This document shows, in pieces, positions 7,990-16,986 of a DNA stretch of 59,718 bases. The DNA lies in NCBI RefSeq assembly GCF_014904745.1, contig NZ_JACZCS010000053.1, positions 1 through 59,718 of the forward strand, in the 5' to 3' direction. Position numbers and translations under genes: made by a program. How positions within the stretch are numbered: position 1 is the first letter of the stretch; each line of letters starts with the position of its first letter. This stretch comes from Oricola nitratireducens (lineage in GTDB: Bacteria > Pseudomonadota > Alphaproteobacteria > Rhizobiales > Rhizobiaceae). Below the pieces are notes generated by a model. That model was given only the letters and a program-made list of their open reading frames with translations. It did no database searches and was not told the DNA's origin.

Positions 7990-8769
7990 TCACTCGTCAT
8001 AGGCATGCCCTGCCCTGAGGCCCTCGCGCACCCGGTGCGCGATTTTCAGGAATTCCGGCGTCTCGCGGATGTCGAGCGGCCGCTCGGAGCCGAGATCGCA
8101 ATCGATGACGTCGTGGACGCGGCCCGGGCGCGGGCTCATCACCACGATCCTGGTCGACAGGAAGACAGCCTCGGGGATCGAGTGGGTGACGAAGACCACT
8201 GTCTTCTGCGTCGCCGCCCAGAGCTTGAGGAGCTGTTCGTTCAGGTGGTCGCGCACGATCTCGTCGAGCGCGCCGAACGGCTCGTCCATCAACAGCATGT
8301 CCGGCTGCACTGCCAACGCGCGGGCGATCGAGGCGCGCTGTTGCATGCCGCCCGAGAGCTGCCAGGGATATTTCTTCCCGAATCCGGCGAGATCGACCAG
8401 TTCCAGATTGTCGGAGATGCGCTTGCGGCGCTCGTCGCCGCTCAGCCCCATCACCTCCAGCGGCAGCGCGATATTGTCGGCGATGGTGCGCCAGGGAAAC
8501 AGCGCCGCCGCCTGGAAGACGTAGCCATAGGCCCGCTTCAGCCGCGCCTCCTCGGGTGTCATGCCATTGACCGTGATCGTGCCACCGGTCGGCTTTTCGA
8601 GATCGGCGATCACCCTGAGCAACGTGGTCTTGCCGCAGCCCGACGGACCGATCAGCGAAACGAACTCACCCTTCTCGATCGCGAGATCGATATCCGACAG
8701 GGCATGCACCGGCCCGTCATTGGTCTGGAAGGTGAGATTGAGTTTGTCGGCCTGGATGACGGTGTTCAT
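7990..8769 (-). CDS. ABC transporter ATP-binding protein (SsuB/TauB type)
   Basis: 259 residues from the chosen start (MNTVIQADKLNL). Walker A is GPSGCGKTTLL, the signature is LSGGMQQRASIARAL, Walker B is MLLMDEPFGALD and the H-loop is VFVTHSIPEAVF. This belongs to the nitrate/sulfonate/HMP ATPase group that works with NMT1-type binding proteins. A start seven codons earlier (position 8790) is equally plausible; it would sit eight bases upstream of the dihydropyrimidinase stop's far side, and neither start has a strong ribosome site. Energises the two permeases encoded immediately downstream. Confidence 0.88.
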   Translation of the reverse strand: MNTVIQADKLNLTFQTNDGPVHALSDIDLAIEKGEFVSLIGPSGCGKTTLLRVIADLEKPTGGTITVNGMTPEEARLKRAYGYVFQAAALFPWRTIADNIALPLEVMGLSGDERRKRISDNLELVDLAGFGKKYPWQLSGGMQQRASIARALAVQPDMLLMDEPFGALDEIVRDHLNEQLLKLWAATQKTVVFVTHSIPEAVFLSTRIVVMSPRPGRVHDVIDCDLGSERPLDIRETPEFLKIAHRVREGLRAGHAYDE

Positions 8770-8797
8770 CGGTCTGTCCGGTGCAAGCATGCGCAGG

Positions 8798-10255
8798 TCA
8801 CACCCCGCTCGCCGGAATACCGGTACGCTCGACCGGGCGCGGCGCGACCAGTTCCTTCCAGGTCGACAGCGCCTTGTTGACGGCCTGGAACGGCTCGCGC
8901 CTGACGAATTTGCCGTGGCCTTCCTCGGTCTTCACCGCGCCGTCGTCGACGACCAGCTTGCCGCGCGAAAGCGTGAACCGCGGCAAGCCCTTCACATGCT
9001 TGCCCTCGAAGACGTTGTAGTCGATCGCCGACTGCTGCGTCTTGGCCGAGATGGTTTTTTCCTTTTCCGGATCGAGCACGACGATGTCGGCGTCCGCGCC
9101 GACAAGGATCGCACCCTTTTTCGGATACATGTTGAGGATCTTGGCGATGTTGGTCGAGGTAACGGCGACGAACTCGTTCGGCGTCAGCCGGCCGGTCTCG
9201 ACACCGTAGGTCCACAGCATCGGCAGACGGTCTTCCAGTCCGCCCGTGCCGTTCGGGATCTTGGTGAAATCGCCGACACCGTAACGCTTCTGATCGGTGG
9301 TGAACGCGCAGTGGTCGGTAGCCACGCAGGACAGCGAACCGGACTGCAACCCCGCCCACAGCGAATCCTGGTGCTGCTTGTTGCGGAAGGGCGGGCTCAT
9401 CACGCGGCGCGCCGAGTGGTCCCAGTCCTTGTTGAAATACTCGCTCTCGTCGAGCGTCAGGTGCTGGATCAGCGGCTCGCCATAGACCCGCATCCCGTTC
9501 TGGCGCGCACGGCGGATCGCCTCATGCGCCTGTTCGCAGGACGTGTGCACGACATAGAGCGGAACGCCCGCCATGTCGGCGATCATGATGGCGCGGTTGG
9601 TCGCCTCGCCCTCGACTTCCGGCGGCCGCGAATAGGCGTGGCCCTCCGGGCCGTTGTTGCCCTCGGCGAGCAGCCTGGCCTGCATCTGCGCGACGACGTC
9701 GCCGTTCTCGGCATGGACGAGCGGCAGCGCGCCCAGTTCCGCGCAGCGCTGGAACGAGGCGAACAATTCGTCGTCATTGACCATCAGCGCGCCCTTGTAG
9801 GCGAGGAAGTGCTTGAAGGTGTTGATGCCCTTCTCGCGCACCACCGTCTCCATCTCGTTGAAGACCTGCTCGCCCCACCAGGTGATCGCCATGTGGAAGG
9901 AGTAGTCGCAATTGGCGCGCGTCGACTTGTTGTCCCACATCTGGATCGCCTCGAGCAGCGACTGGCCCGGCGACGGCAGGCAGAAATCGACGACCATCGT
10001 CGTGCCGCCGGCAACCGCCGCGCGGGTGCCGCTCTCGAAATCGTCGGAGGAATAGGTGCCCATGAACGGCATTTCGAGATGGACATGCGGGTCGATGCCG
10101 CCCGGCATGACGTAGCAGCCGGTCGCGTCCAGCTCGTGATCGGCATGGAGGTTCGGGCCGATCTCGGTGATCACCCCGTCCTCGATCTTCACATCGGCCT
10201 TGTAGGTCAGGTCGGCGGTAACGACGGTTCCGTTCTTGATAATGGTGCTGGTCAT
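8798..10255 (-). CDS. pydB: Dihydropyrimidinase (D-hydantoinase)
   Basis: 485-residue cyclic amidohydrolase that opens dihydrouracil or dihydrothymine to N-carbamoyl-beta-amino acids. Metal ligands are visible in order: the HxH pair in GGIDPHVHLEM, the carboxylated lysine in FLAYKGA (Lys154), a His in LVHAENGD, a His in YVVHTSCEQ, and the Asp in CVATDHCAFT. Length and motifs are normal for the family (also called hydA). It lies between the class II aldolase-like gene and the ABC transporter in the same operon. Paired with the beta-ureidopropionase two genes upstream, this is the second step of reductive pyrimidine degradation. Hydantoin hydrolysis is a common side activity. Confidence 0.95.
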   Translation of the reverse strand: MTSTIIKNGTVVTADLTYKADVKIEDGVITEIGPNLHADHELDATGCYVMPGGIDPHVHLEMPFMGTYSSDDFESGTRAAVAGGTTMVVDFCLPSPGQSLLEAIQMWDNKSTRANCDYSFHMAITWWGEQVFNEMETVVREKGINTFKHFLAYKGALMVNDDELFASFQRCAELGALPLVHAENGDVVAQMQARLLAEGNNGPEGHAYSRPPEVEGEATNRAIMIADMAGVPLYVVHTSCEQAHEAIRRARQNGMRVYGEPLIQHLTLDESEYFNKDWDHSARRVMSPPFRNKQHQDSLWAGLQSGSLSCVATDHCAFTTDQKRYGVGDFTKIPNGTGGLEDRLPMLWTYGVETGRLTPNEFVAVTSTNIAKILNMYPKKGAILVGADADIVVLDPEKEKTISAKTQQSAIDYNVFEGKHVKGLPRFTLSRGKLVVDDGAVKTEEGHGKFVRREPFQAVNKALSTWKELVAPRPVERTGIPASGV

Positions 10256-10292
10256 CGGCTTTCCCCGTATTCGATTGATCTTGCGCGCTTCC

Positions 10293-11060
10293 TCAGTCCG
10301 CGTAGGACGGATCTTCGTGATCCAGGATGCGCTTCATTTCCGCAAAATGGGCGTGTTCCGCCTCCTTGTAGACGTCCCACTCGCCAGCGGTCGCCTCGGC
10401 GAGCGCATCGTCCATCACGTTGAGCTCCCGGCCGGTCGAATAGGCGAGAACCATCGTCCGAGCCGCGCGCTCGAGGTGATACATGGCGTCGAAAGCCTCG
10501 GCGACGGTCTCGCCGACGGTGGTGACGCCGTGATTGCCCATCATGACGGCGCGATGGTTGCCGATGGTGGACGCGATCCGCTCGCCCTCGGCTTCCCCGG
10601 TGGCAATGCCGCCAAAGGCATTGTCGACGGCAAGGCGGTTGAAGAACCGCGCCGTCACCTGGTCGATCGGCTTGATCGTCGGGTCCTTCAGCGTCGCCAG
10701 CGTCGTCGCGTAGGGCGGGTGCAGATGCAGCGCCACGCGGGCATGCGGCAGGCGGCGGTGGATCGCCGAATGGATCGACCATGCCGACGGGTCCGGCGCG
10801 TCCGGACGCTTCATCGTGTCGGGATCGTCGGCGTCGACCAGCAGCAATTCCGAGGCCTTCGCCATGGAGAAATGTTTCCAGCGCGGATTGACGAGGAACT
10901 GCTTGCCGTCCGCCGACACGGCGGCGGAGAAATGGTTCGCCACGCCCTCGTGCCAGTCGTATCGCGCCGCCAGGCGCAGTGCTGCCGCGAGGTCGATCCT
11001 GAGCTGACGCTCGTCCGCAAGCCCGAGCGGGACGACGTTGGATCGCGTCAATTCACTCAC
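10293..11060 (-). CDS. Class II aldolase/adducin-family protein in the pyrimidine operon
   Basis: 255-residue class II aldolase/adducin domain. The zinc-binding His pair is in ALHLHPPYATTL and a further His in MMGNHGVTT; SIHSAIHRRLP precedes them, as in the family. The GTG start at 11060 overlaps the pydC stop as GTGA, so it is probably translationally coupled to beta-ureidopropionase. No step of the standard reductive pyrimidine pathway uses such an enzyme. Members of the family act on sugar phosphates or other hydroxy-carbonyl compounds, and some have only a structural role. Its substrate cannot be read from the sequence; a role with malonate semialdehyde or another pathway aldehyde is speculation. 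Confidence 0.85.
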   Translation of the reverse strand: MSELTRSNVVPLGLADERQLRIDLAAALRLAARYDWHEGVANHFSAAVSADGKQFLVNPRWKHFSMAKASELLLVDADDPDTMKRPDAPDPSAWSIHSAIHRRLPHARVALHLHPPYATTLATLKDPTIKPIDQVTARFFNRLAVDNAFGGIATGEAEGERIASTIGNHRAVMMGNHGVTTVGETVAEAFDAMYHLERAARTMVLAYSTGRELNVMDDALAEATAGEWDVYKEAEHAHFAEMKRILDHEDPSYAD

Positions 11061-12307
11061 TCCGTGATCCCCGCCGTCTCGACCACCGCGTGGAACAACA
11101 CGTCCGCGCCGGCGCGCGCCCATTCGAGCGAAATGTCCTCGGCCTCGTTGTGCGACAGCCCGTCGACACAGGGGCACATCACCATCGCCGTCGGCGCGAC
11201 GCGGTTGATCCAGCAGGCATCGTGTCCGGCACCGGAAATCAGGTCGCGATGCGAGTAGCCAAGCCGGTCGGCGGCGTCGCGCACCGCCTTGACGCAGTCC
11301 TCGTCGAAGGTCACCGGATCAAACCCGCCGACCTTCTCGAACTCGACCCCGAGGCCCATCTCGTCGCAGATTGCCTTGGCGCCGATCTTCAGGCGCTCTT
11401 CCATGTCGGTGATGACGGCGAGATCCGGCGAGCGGAAATCGACCGTGAACACGACCTTGCCCGGAATGACGTTGCGCGAATTCGGGTAGACGTCGATATG
11501 GCCGGCCGCGCCGACGGCATGCGGCGCGTGGCTCCAGGCGATCTCGTCGACGAGTTCGAGCACCTTGGCCATGCCGAGCCCGGCATTCTTGCGCATCGGC
11601 ATCGGCGTCGAGCCGGTATGCGCCTCCTTGCCGGTGATCGTCACCTGCGTCCAGGAAAGCCCCTGCCCGTGCGTGACGACGCCGATATCCTTGCCCTCGG
11701 CCTCGAGGATCGGCCCCTGCTCGATATGCAGTTCGAAAAAGGCCTTCATCTTGCGGGCGCCGACTTCCTCGTCGCCCTTCCAGCCGATCCGCTCCAGTTC
11801 GTCGCCGAAGGTCTTGCCCTTGGCGTCCTCGCGGTCATAGGCCCAGTCCTGCTCGTGAATGCCGGCGAAGACGCCGGAGGCGAGCATGGCGGGGGCAAAG
11901 CGCGTGCCTTCCTCGTTGGTCCAGTTGGTGACGACGATCGGGTGCTTCGTCTTGATGCCGAGATCGTTGAGCGTGCGCACGATTTCGAGACCGGCCAATA
12001 CGCCAAGCACGCCGTCATATTTTCCGCCGGTCGGCTGGGTATCGAGGTGCGAACCGACATAGACCGGCAAGGCGTCGGGATCGGTGCCCTCGCGGCGCAT
12101 GAACATGGTGCCCATCTGGTCGACGCCCATGCTGCAGCCGGCATCCTCGCACCATTTCTGGAACAGCTTGCGGCCCTCGCCGTCCTCGTCGGTCACGGTC
12201 TGGCGGTTGTTGCCGCCGGCCACGCCCGGGCCGATCCTGGCCATTTCCATCAGCGAGTCCCACAGCCGGTCCCCGTTGATCCTGAGGTTTTCTCCCGGTG
12301 CCGCCAT
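11057..12307 (-). CDS. pydC: Beta-ureidopropionase / N-carbamoyl amino acid hydrolase
   Basis: 416-residue M20-family zinc amidohydrolase (HyuC/AllC type) that removes ammonia and CO2 from N-carbamoyl-beta-alanine or N-carbamoyl-beta-aminoisobutyrate. Metal and substrate motifs are GSHLDTQPTGGKYDG (about residues 83-97), NEEGTRF, a central HIEQGPILE and a C-terminal GHDACWIN. It is the third pathway step and lies between mmsA (19 bp upstream) and the class II aldolase-like gene (GTGA overlap). The product beta-alanine feeds the aminotransferase of the same operon. N-carbamoyl-L-amino-acid hydrolase activity is the main alternative, but the operon favours the beta form. Confidence 0.92.
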   Translation of the reverse strand: MAAPGENLRINGDRLWDSLMEMARIGPGVAGGNNRQTVTDEDGEGRKLFQKWCEDAGCSMGVDQMGTMFMRREGTDPDALPVYVGSHLDTQPTGGKYDGVLGVLAGLEIVRTLNDLGIKTKHPIVVTNWTNEEGTRFAPAMLASGVFAGIHEQDWAYDREDAKGKTFGDELERIGWKGDEEVGARKMKAFFELHIEQGPILEAEGKDIGVVTHGQGLSWTQVTITGKEAHTGSTPMPMRKNAGLGMAKVLELVDEIAWSHAPHAVGAAGHIDVYPNSRNVIPGKVVFTVDFRSPDLAVITDMEERLKIGAKAICDEMGLGVEFEKVGGFDPVTFDEDCVKAVRDAADRLGYSHRDLISGAGHDACWINRVAPTAMVMCPCVDGLSHNEAEDISLEWARAGADVLFHAVVETAGITE

Positions 12308-12326
12308 GTCTCGCCCTTTCTTCTGC

Positions 12327-13823
12327 TTATTTCATGCTCGGGAACGTAAAGACCGCTCCCTCGTGGATGTCGTCCGGCCAGCGCGTCGTGATCGTCTTCA
12401 GCCGCGTGTAGAAGCGTACACCCTCCGAGCCGTAGATCGAATGGTCGCCGAACAGCGACCGCTTCCAGCCGCCGAAGGAATGATAGGCCACCGGCACCGG
12501 GATCGGCACGTTGACGCCGACCATGCCGACCTCGATGCGGTTGGCGAAGTCGCGCGCCGCATCGCCGTTGCGGGTGAAGATCGCGGTGCCGTTGCCGTAT
12601 TCGTGCTTGTCGATCATGTCGACGGCTTCGTCGTAGGAATTGGTGCGCACCACCGACAGGACCGGCCCAAAGATCTCTTCCTTGTAGATGCGCATGTCGG
12701 TCGTCACGCGGTCGAACAGCGTGCCGCCGACGAAATAGCCGTTTTCGTAGCCCTGCAGCGAGAAACCGCGCCCATCGACGACCAGCTCCGCGCCTTCCTT
12801 GACGCCCTGGTCGATATAGCCGAGCACCTTTTGCTGGTGCTGCCTGGTGACGACCGGCCCCATCTCGGCATCGGAGTCCGTCGACGGACCGATCTTCAGC
12901 GCCTCGACCCGGGGCTTGAGCGCGGCGACCAGCTTGTCCGCCGTCTCCTCGCCGACCGGCACCGCGACCGAGATCGCCATGCAGCGTTCGCCCGCCGAAC
13001 CGTAGCCCGCGCCCATCAGCGCGTCGGCCGCCTTGTCGATATCGGCGTCCGGCAGCACCACCATGTGGTTCTTCGCGCCGCCCAGCGCCTGCACGCGCTT
13101 TCCGGCGGCCGTGCCGCGCGAATAGACATATTCGGCGATCGGCGTGGAGCCGACGAAGGACACCGCCTTGATGTCGGGATGGTCGAGGATCGCGTCGACG
13201 ACTTCCTTGTCGCCGTGCACGACGTTGAGCACGCCGTCGGGGAAACCCGCTTGCTTGAACAGGTCGTAGACCAGCATCGGCGCGGACGGATCACGCTCCG
13301 ACGGCTTCAGGATGAAGGTGTTTCCGCAGGCGACCGCGACCGGATACATCCACAGCGGCACCATGGCGGGGAAGTTGAACGGCGTAATGCCGGCGACGAC
13401 GCCAAGCGGCTGCCGGTCGGCACAGGTGTCGATCGCCGGGCCGACATTGCGCGAGAATTCGCCCTTCAGGAGATGCGGGATGCCGCAGGCGAACTCGACC
13501 ACCTCGACGCCGCGCGCCACTTCGCCAAGCGCGTCGTCATGCGTCTTGCCGTGTTCCTTCGAGATCGCGCGAGCGATGTCGTCGGCATGCGCGTCGAGCA
13601 GTTCCTTGAACTTGAACATGAAGCGCGCGCGCTTCAGCGGCGGCATGTCGCGCCAGGCCGGCAAGGCGGCTTTCGCCGCCTCCACCGCTTCGTTGAGTTC
13701 CGCCGCCGTCGAGAGCGGCAGCACCGCCGCCTCCTCGCCCGTTGCCGGATTGAACACCGGCTGCGTGCGCGAGGACGACGAGACTGCCAGATTTCCGTTG
13801 ATGGCGTTGCGGATCGTTTCCAT
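12327..13823 (-). CDS. mmsA: CoA-acylating (methyl)malonate-semialdehyde dehydrogenase
   Basis: 498-residue aldehyde dehydrogenase of the MmsA/IolA family. It shows [15 protein letters not shown], the cofactor region [13 protein letters not shown] and the catalytic Cys281 in [12 protein letters not shown]. The family turns malonate semialdehyde into acetyl-CoA and methylmalonate semialdehyde into propionyl-CoA with NAD and CoA. In this operon it would finish breakdown of both beta-alanine (from uracil) and 3-aminoisobutyrate (from thymine). CGGGAGGAGAAC places the start. It follows the aminotransferase by 20 bp. The same enzyme could also serve valine or inositol catabolism. Confidence 0.93.
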   Translation of the reverse strand: METIRNAINGNLAVSSSSRTQPVFNPATGEEAAVLPLSTAAELNEAVEAAKAALPAWRDMPPLKRARFMFKFKELLDAHADDIARAISKEHGKTHDDALGEVARGVEVVEFACGIPHLLKGEFSRNVGPAIDTCADRQPLGVVAGITPFNFPAMVPLWMYPVAVACGNTFILKPSERDPSAPMLVYDLFKQAGFPDGVLNVVHGDKEVVDAILDHPDIKAVSFVGSTPIAEYVYSRGTAAGKRVQALGGAKNHMVVLPDADIDKAADALMGAGYGSAGERCMAISVAVPVGEETADKLVAALKPRVEALKIGPSTDSDAEMGPVVTRQHQQKVLGYIDQGVKEGAELVVDGRGFSLQGYENGYFVGGTLFDRVTTDMRIYKEEIFGPVLSVVRTNSYDEAVDMIDKHEYGNGTAIFTRNGDAARDFANRIEVGMVGVNVPIPVPVAYHSFGGWKRSLFGDHSIYGSEGVRFYTRLKTITTRWPDDIHEGAVFTFPSMK

Positions 13824-13843
13824 GTTCTCCTCCCGAAAACGTC

Positions 13844-15169
13844 CTACTGGATCGACTTGAGCACGGTGCGCAGCGTGTCGATCAGGACGTCGATCTCGCC
13901 CTTTTCGATGATCAGCGGCGGCGACATCGCGATAATGTCTCCGGTCGTGCGGATCATGATGTTGCGCTCATAGGCATCGAGGAACGCCGAGAAGGCGCGC
14001 TTGGTCGGCTCGCCGGCGATCGGCTCCAGTTCGACGGCGCCGATCAGGCCGAGATTGCGGACGTCGATGACATTCGGGCAATCCTTCAGCGAATGCACCG
14101 CATCTTCCCAGTAACCAGCAAGCTCCGCGCCGCGCGTCAGCAGGCCTTCCTCCTCGTAGGTGTCGAGCGTGGCGAGCGCGGCCGCGCAGGCCAGCGGGTG
14201 GGCCGAATAGGTGTAGCCGTGGAACAGCTCGATCATGTTTTCCGGCCCGGTCATGAAGGCGTCGTAGATCGTCGACGAGCAGAACACCGCGCCCATCGGC
14301 ACCGTGCCGCTGGTGATCCCCTTGGCGGTGGTGATCATGTCGGGAACGACATCGAAATAATCGGTCGCGAACGGCGTGCCGAGGCGGCCGAAACCGGTGA
14401 TGACCTCGTCGAAGATCAGCAGGATGCCGTGCTTGTCGCAGATCTCGCGCAGGCGCTTCAGATAGCCCTTCGGCGGGATCAGCACGCCGGTCGATCCGGC
14501 GACCGGCTCGACGATGACGGCGGCGATGGTCGACGGATCGTGCAGGTTGATCACGCTGATCAAATCGTCGGCGAACTCGGCGCCATGCTCCGGCTCGCCG
14601 CGGGTGAACGCATTGCGTGCGATGTCATGCGTGTGGCGGATATGGTCGACGCCGGTCAGCATCGTGCCGAAGGTGCGGCGGTTGGCGACGATGCCGCCGA
14701 CCGAGATGCCGCCGAAGCCGACGCCGTGATAGCCGCGCTCGCGGCCGATCAGGCGCGTGCGCGTGCCCTGGCCGATCTGGCGCTGGTAGGCGAGCGCGAT
14801 CTTCAGCGCCGTATCGACGCTTTCCGAACCGGAATTGGTGAAGAAGACGTGGTCGAGCGGAGATGGCAGTTTCGCCGCCAGCCGCGCCGCCAGTTCGAAG
14901 GCCTTCGGATGCCCCATCTGGAACGCCGGAGCGTAATCGAGTTCGGCGGCCTGTTTCTGGATCGCCTCGACGATCTTCGGCCGTCCGTGGCCGGCGTTGC
15001 AGCACCACAGCCCGGCCGTGCCGTCGAGCACCTTGCGACCGTCCGAGGTGAGGTAATGCATGCCTTCCGCGCCGACGAGCATGCGCGGGTTCTTCTTGAA
15101 TTGGCGGTTCGCCGTGAACGGCATCCAGAATGCTTCGAGATTGTTCGGAGCCACTGCTCGATCTGACAT
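13844..15169 (-). CDS. Beta-alanine:pyruvate (omega-amino acid) aminotransferase
   Basis: 441-residue class III PLP aminotransferase. It opens with [19 protein letters not shown], typical of omega-amino acid:pyruvate transaminases. Key sites are [15 protein letters not shown] for phosphate binding, the pyridine-nitrogen Asp in [14 protein letters not shown] and the Schiff-base Lys in [15 protein letters not shown]. The start at 15169 (MSDRAVAP) is set by GAGGTG seven bases upstream. First gene of the long pyrimidine operon and divergent from rutR, with the RutR palindrome about 100 bp upstream. It should convert beta-alanine to malonate semialdehyde, or 3-aminoisobutyrate to methylmalonate semialdehyde, with pyruvate as likely acceptor. 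Confidence 0.9.
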   Translation of the reverse strand: MSDRAVAPNNLEAFWMPFTANRQFKKNPRMLVGAEGMHYLTSDGRKVLDGTAGLWCCNAGHGRPKIVEAIQKQAAELDYAPAFQMGHPKAFELAARLAAKLPSPLDHVFFTNSGSESVDTALKIALAYQRQIGQGTRTRLIGRERGYHGVGFGGISVGGIVANRRTFGTMLTGVDHIRHTHDIARNAFTRGEPEHGAEFADDLISVINLHDPSTIAAVIVEPVAGSTGVLIPPKGYLKRLREICDKHGILLIFDEVITGFGRLGTPFATDYFDVVPDMITTAKGITSGTVPMGAVFCSSTIYDAFMTGPENMIELFHGYTYSAHPLACAAALATLDTYEEEGLLTRGAELAGYWEDAVHSLKDCPNVIDVRNLGLIGAVELEPIAGEPTKRAFSAFLDAYERNIMIRTTGDIIAMSPPLIIEKGEIDVLIDTLRTVLKSIQ

Positions 15170-15271
15170 TATTTTCACCTCTGACCCGTGACCGGGCTCT
15201 CTGTTGCTTTACAGATCGCTTATACCGCCGATCGACGCGTTTGGCTCTGTCGAAAAGCGTCACACAATTGC

Positions 15272-15287
15272 TTGACCGTTTGGTCAA
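15272..15287. promoter_or_regulatory. RutR operator
   Basis: TTGACCGTTTGGTCAA has perfect 6-bp arms, TTGACC and GGTCAA, around four bases. The known E. coli RutR consensus is TTGACCAnnTGGTCAA, so 14 of the 16 positions (including both conserved arms and the T of the TGG side) fit. It sits between the divergent aminotransferase gene and rutR, where one bound dimer could control both. On the plus strand the left arm can double as a -35 for rutR. Binding is inferred from motif and context. Confidence 0.85.
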
Positions 15288-15363
15288 AATGAACGCTAAA
15301 AGAGCTTTCGAAGCCGGTCAAGTGGCTTTACATTCATATGACAAGCCGCGAAGAAGGGGGCGA

Positions 15364-16023
15364 ATGAAGATCGACATGCCCCAGAGCAAAAACAAAGCCG
15401 TAAAAGAGGCGAAACCCCTTTCGCGCATCCAGGAAGCCAACCGCAAGGCGATCCTCGACGCCGCGGTGGACGTGTTCGCCGTGTCGGGCTTTCGCGGCGC
15501 GACCATCGACGAGATCGCGTCGCGCGCCGGCATGTCGAAGCCGAACCTCCTCTATTATTTCAAGAGCAAGCAGCAGATCTACCAGCAGGTGCTGGAGCAG
15601 ACGCTGGAGGACTGGCTCGCGCCTTTCGCCGCCATCGATCCGGAAGGCGATCCCATCGAGGAATTGCGCCGCTACATCACGGCCAAGCTGGAAATGTCGG
15701 CGAAGCGGCCCGAGGCCTCCAAGCTATTCGCCAACGAGATCATCCATGGCGCGCCCGTCATCGGCACGTTCCTCCAGACCACGCTGAAGGATCTCGTCGA
15801 CGAGAAGACCAAGGTCATCCGCCACTGGGTCGGCCAGGGCAAGCTCGCGCCGATCGATCCCTACCACCTGATCTTCCTGATCTGGGCAACGACCCAGCAT
15901 TACGCCGATTTCGACGTCCAGATCCGCGCCGTCGCCGGCACCCAGGCCGGCCGGCCGGGCTTCGCAGAACAGGCCGCCCAGGCCGTGCTGTCGATCATCC
16001 TGAACGGCATCCGGCCGCGCTGA
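15364..16023 (+). CDS. rutR: TetR-family pyrimidine-responsive regulator RutR
   Basis: 219-residue TetR-family protein. Its N-terminal helix-turn-helix holds FRGATIDEIASRAGMSKPNLLYYFKS, here split only by normal spacing. The ligand domain contains LAPIDPYHLIFLIWATTQHYADF and the C-terminus ILNGIRPR, both nearly identical to E. coli RutR, whose ligand is uracil. I chose the ATG at 15364 because GAAGGGGG precedes it; frames extend further upstream but overlap the operator. Divergent from the aminotransferase operon and convergent with the EamA gene, with stop codons directly abutting. In E. coli RutR controls the oxidative Rut pathway; here only reductive-pathway genes surround it. Confidence 0.93.
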   Translation: MKIDMPQSKNKAVKEAKPLSRIQEANRKAILDAAVDVFAVSGFRGATIDEIASRAGMSKPNLLYYFKSKQQIYQQVLEQTLEDWLAPFAAIDPEGDPIEELRRYITAKLEMSAKRPEASKLFANEIIHGAPVIGTFLQTTLKDLVDEKTKVIRHWVGQGKLAPIDPYHLIFLIWATTQHYADFDVQIRAVAGTQAGRPGFAEQAAQAVLSIILNGIRPR

Positions 16024-16977
16024 TCAGCCATCCGGCGCGAGCGCCAGGATCGCCAGCCCCGCGACGATCACCACGGCGCCGGCGAGCACCGCGCCGCTCG
16101 CCCAGCCATGGCCGAGCAGGCCTTCCAGGACGATGATGAAGGCCGGGGTCAGGTAGCCATAGGCAAAGACCTTCGCCGCCGGCAGGCGCAGCGAGGCGAA
16201 TTGCAGCAGGAAGAACGTCGTCGCCGTCGCGAAGATCGAGAGATAGCCGATGGCGAGCCACACGACCGGCGGCATTGCCGTCCAGTCGGTCGCGACAATC
16301 TCGCCCGCGCCGTAAAGCGCGATGCAGACCGTGGTGAAGAAAAGCACCCAGAACGTCGAGACGATCACCGGTTCGCCGCGCGCCATGCGCCGGAACAGCG
16401 GCGCGTAGAGCGCATGGCAGGCGACCCCGACCGAGAAGATCGCCTCGCCGCGGCCAATCCTCAAGCCCAGAAACGCTTCGAGATCACCGCGAAAGATCAC
16501 CCACAACGCGCCGGCGCCGGCAACGAACAGGCTCGCGATCACCACCGGCCGCGCCCGCTGCCCGAGGACGAACACGCCGAACAGGGCGGCCAGCAGCGGA
16601 TTGAGCGTGAAGACGGCGCCGACCGAGACCGGCTTCGCGATGCCGAGCGCCACGAACATGGTAACGAAATAGACCGCCATCAGCGCGCCGAGCACGAGAT
16701 AGCGCCAGGGCGCGTCGGGAATGCGCACGGGCTGGCGGCGGACGCCGAAGGCGATCACCGCGATGACGGCGGCGGCGAGCGTGAAACGCACCGCATTGAG
16801 CGGCGCCGAGCCGATATGCGGCGCGGTCAGCGCGCCGAAAGAAAATGATCCCGCGATCAGCAGCGCGAACGACACCATGGCGAGATGGCCGAGAAGTTTC
16901 TCCCGGCCCGTCGCATGCGTCGTCCTGGACAGGATCGCGCCATTGCCCGACCCCGTGACCGCCCCCTGTCCGCGCAA
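16024..16977 (-). CDS. EamA/DMT-family transporter
   Basis: About 317 residues with ten predicted membrane helices in two EamA repeats, the usual architecture of the drug/metabolite transporter superfamily. Visible segments include LAMVSFALLIAGSFSFGALTA, LGALMAVYFVTMFVALGIA, LNPLLAALFGVFVLGQ and AVLAGAVVIVAGLAILAL. The start is uncertain: the position given is a TTG with AAGGGC nearby, and MVSFALL (16880) is an alternative. It is ten bases downstream of preA and so may be the last gene of a preT-preA-eamA operon. Substrate is unknown; context hints at export or uptake of a pyrimidine-pathway compound. Confidence 0.8.
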   Translation of the reverse strand: MRGQGAVTGSGNGAILSRTTHATGREKLLGHLAMVSFALLIAGSFSFGALTAPHIGSAPLNAVRFTLAAAVIAVIAFGVRRQPVRIPDAPWRYLVLGALMAVYFVTMFVALGIAKPVSVGAVFTLNPLLAALFGVFVLGQRARPVVIASLFVAGAGALWVIFRGDLEAFLGLRIGRGEAIFSVGVACHALYAPLFRRMARGEPVIVSTFWVLFFTTVCIALYGAGEIVATDWTAMPPVVWLAIGYLSIFATATTFFLLQFASLRLPAAKVFAYGYLTPAFIIVLEGLLGHGWASGAVLAGAVVIVAGLAILALAPDG

Positions 16978-16986
16978 CGCCCTTGC

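Noticed and set aside
5981-7993. Apparent 670-residue permease fusion
   Set aside because: The N-terminal part is an out-of-frame translation of the 290-residue permease gene. The ATGA overlap at 7105-7108 marks the true junction.
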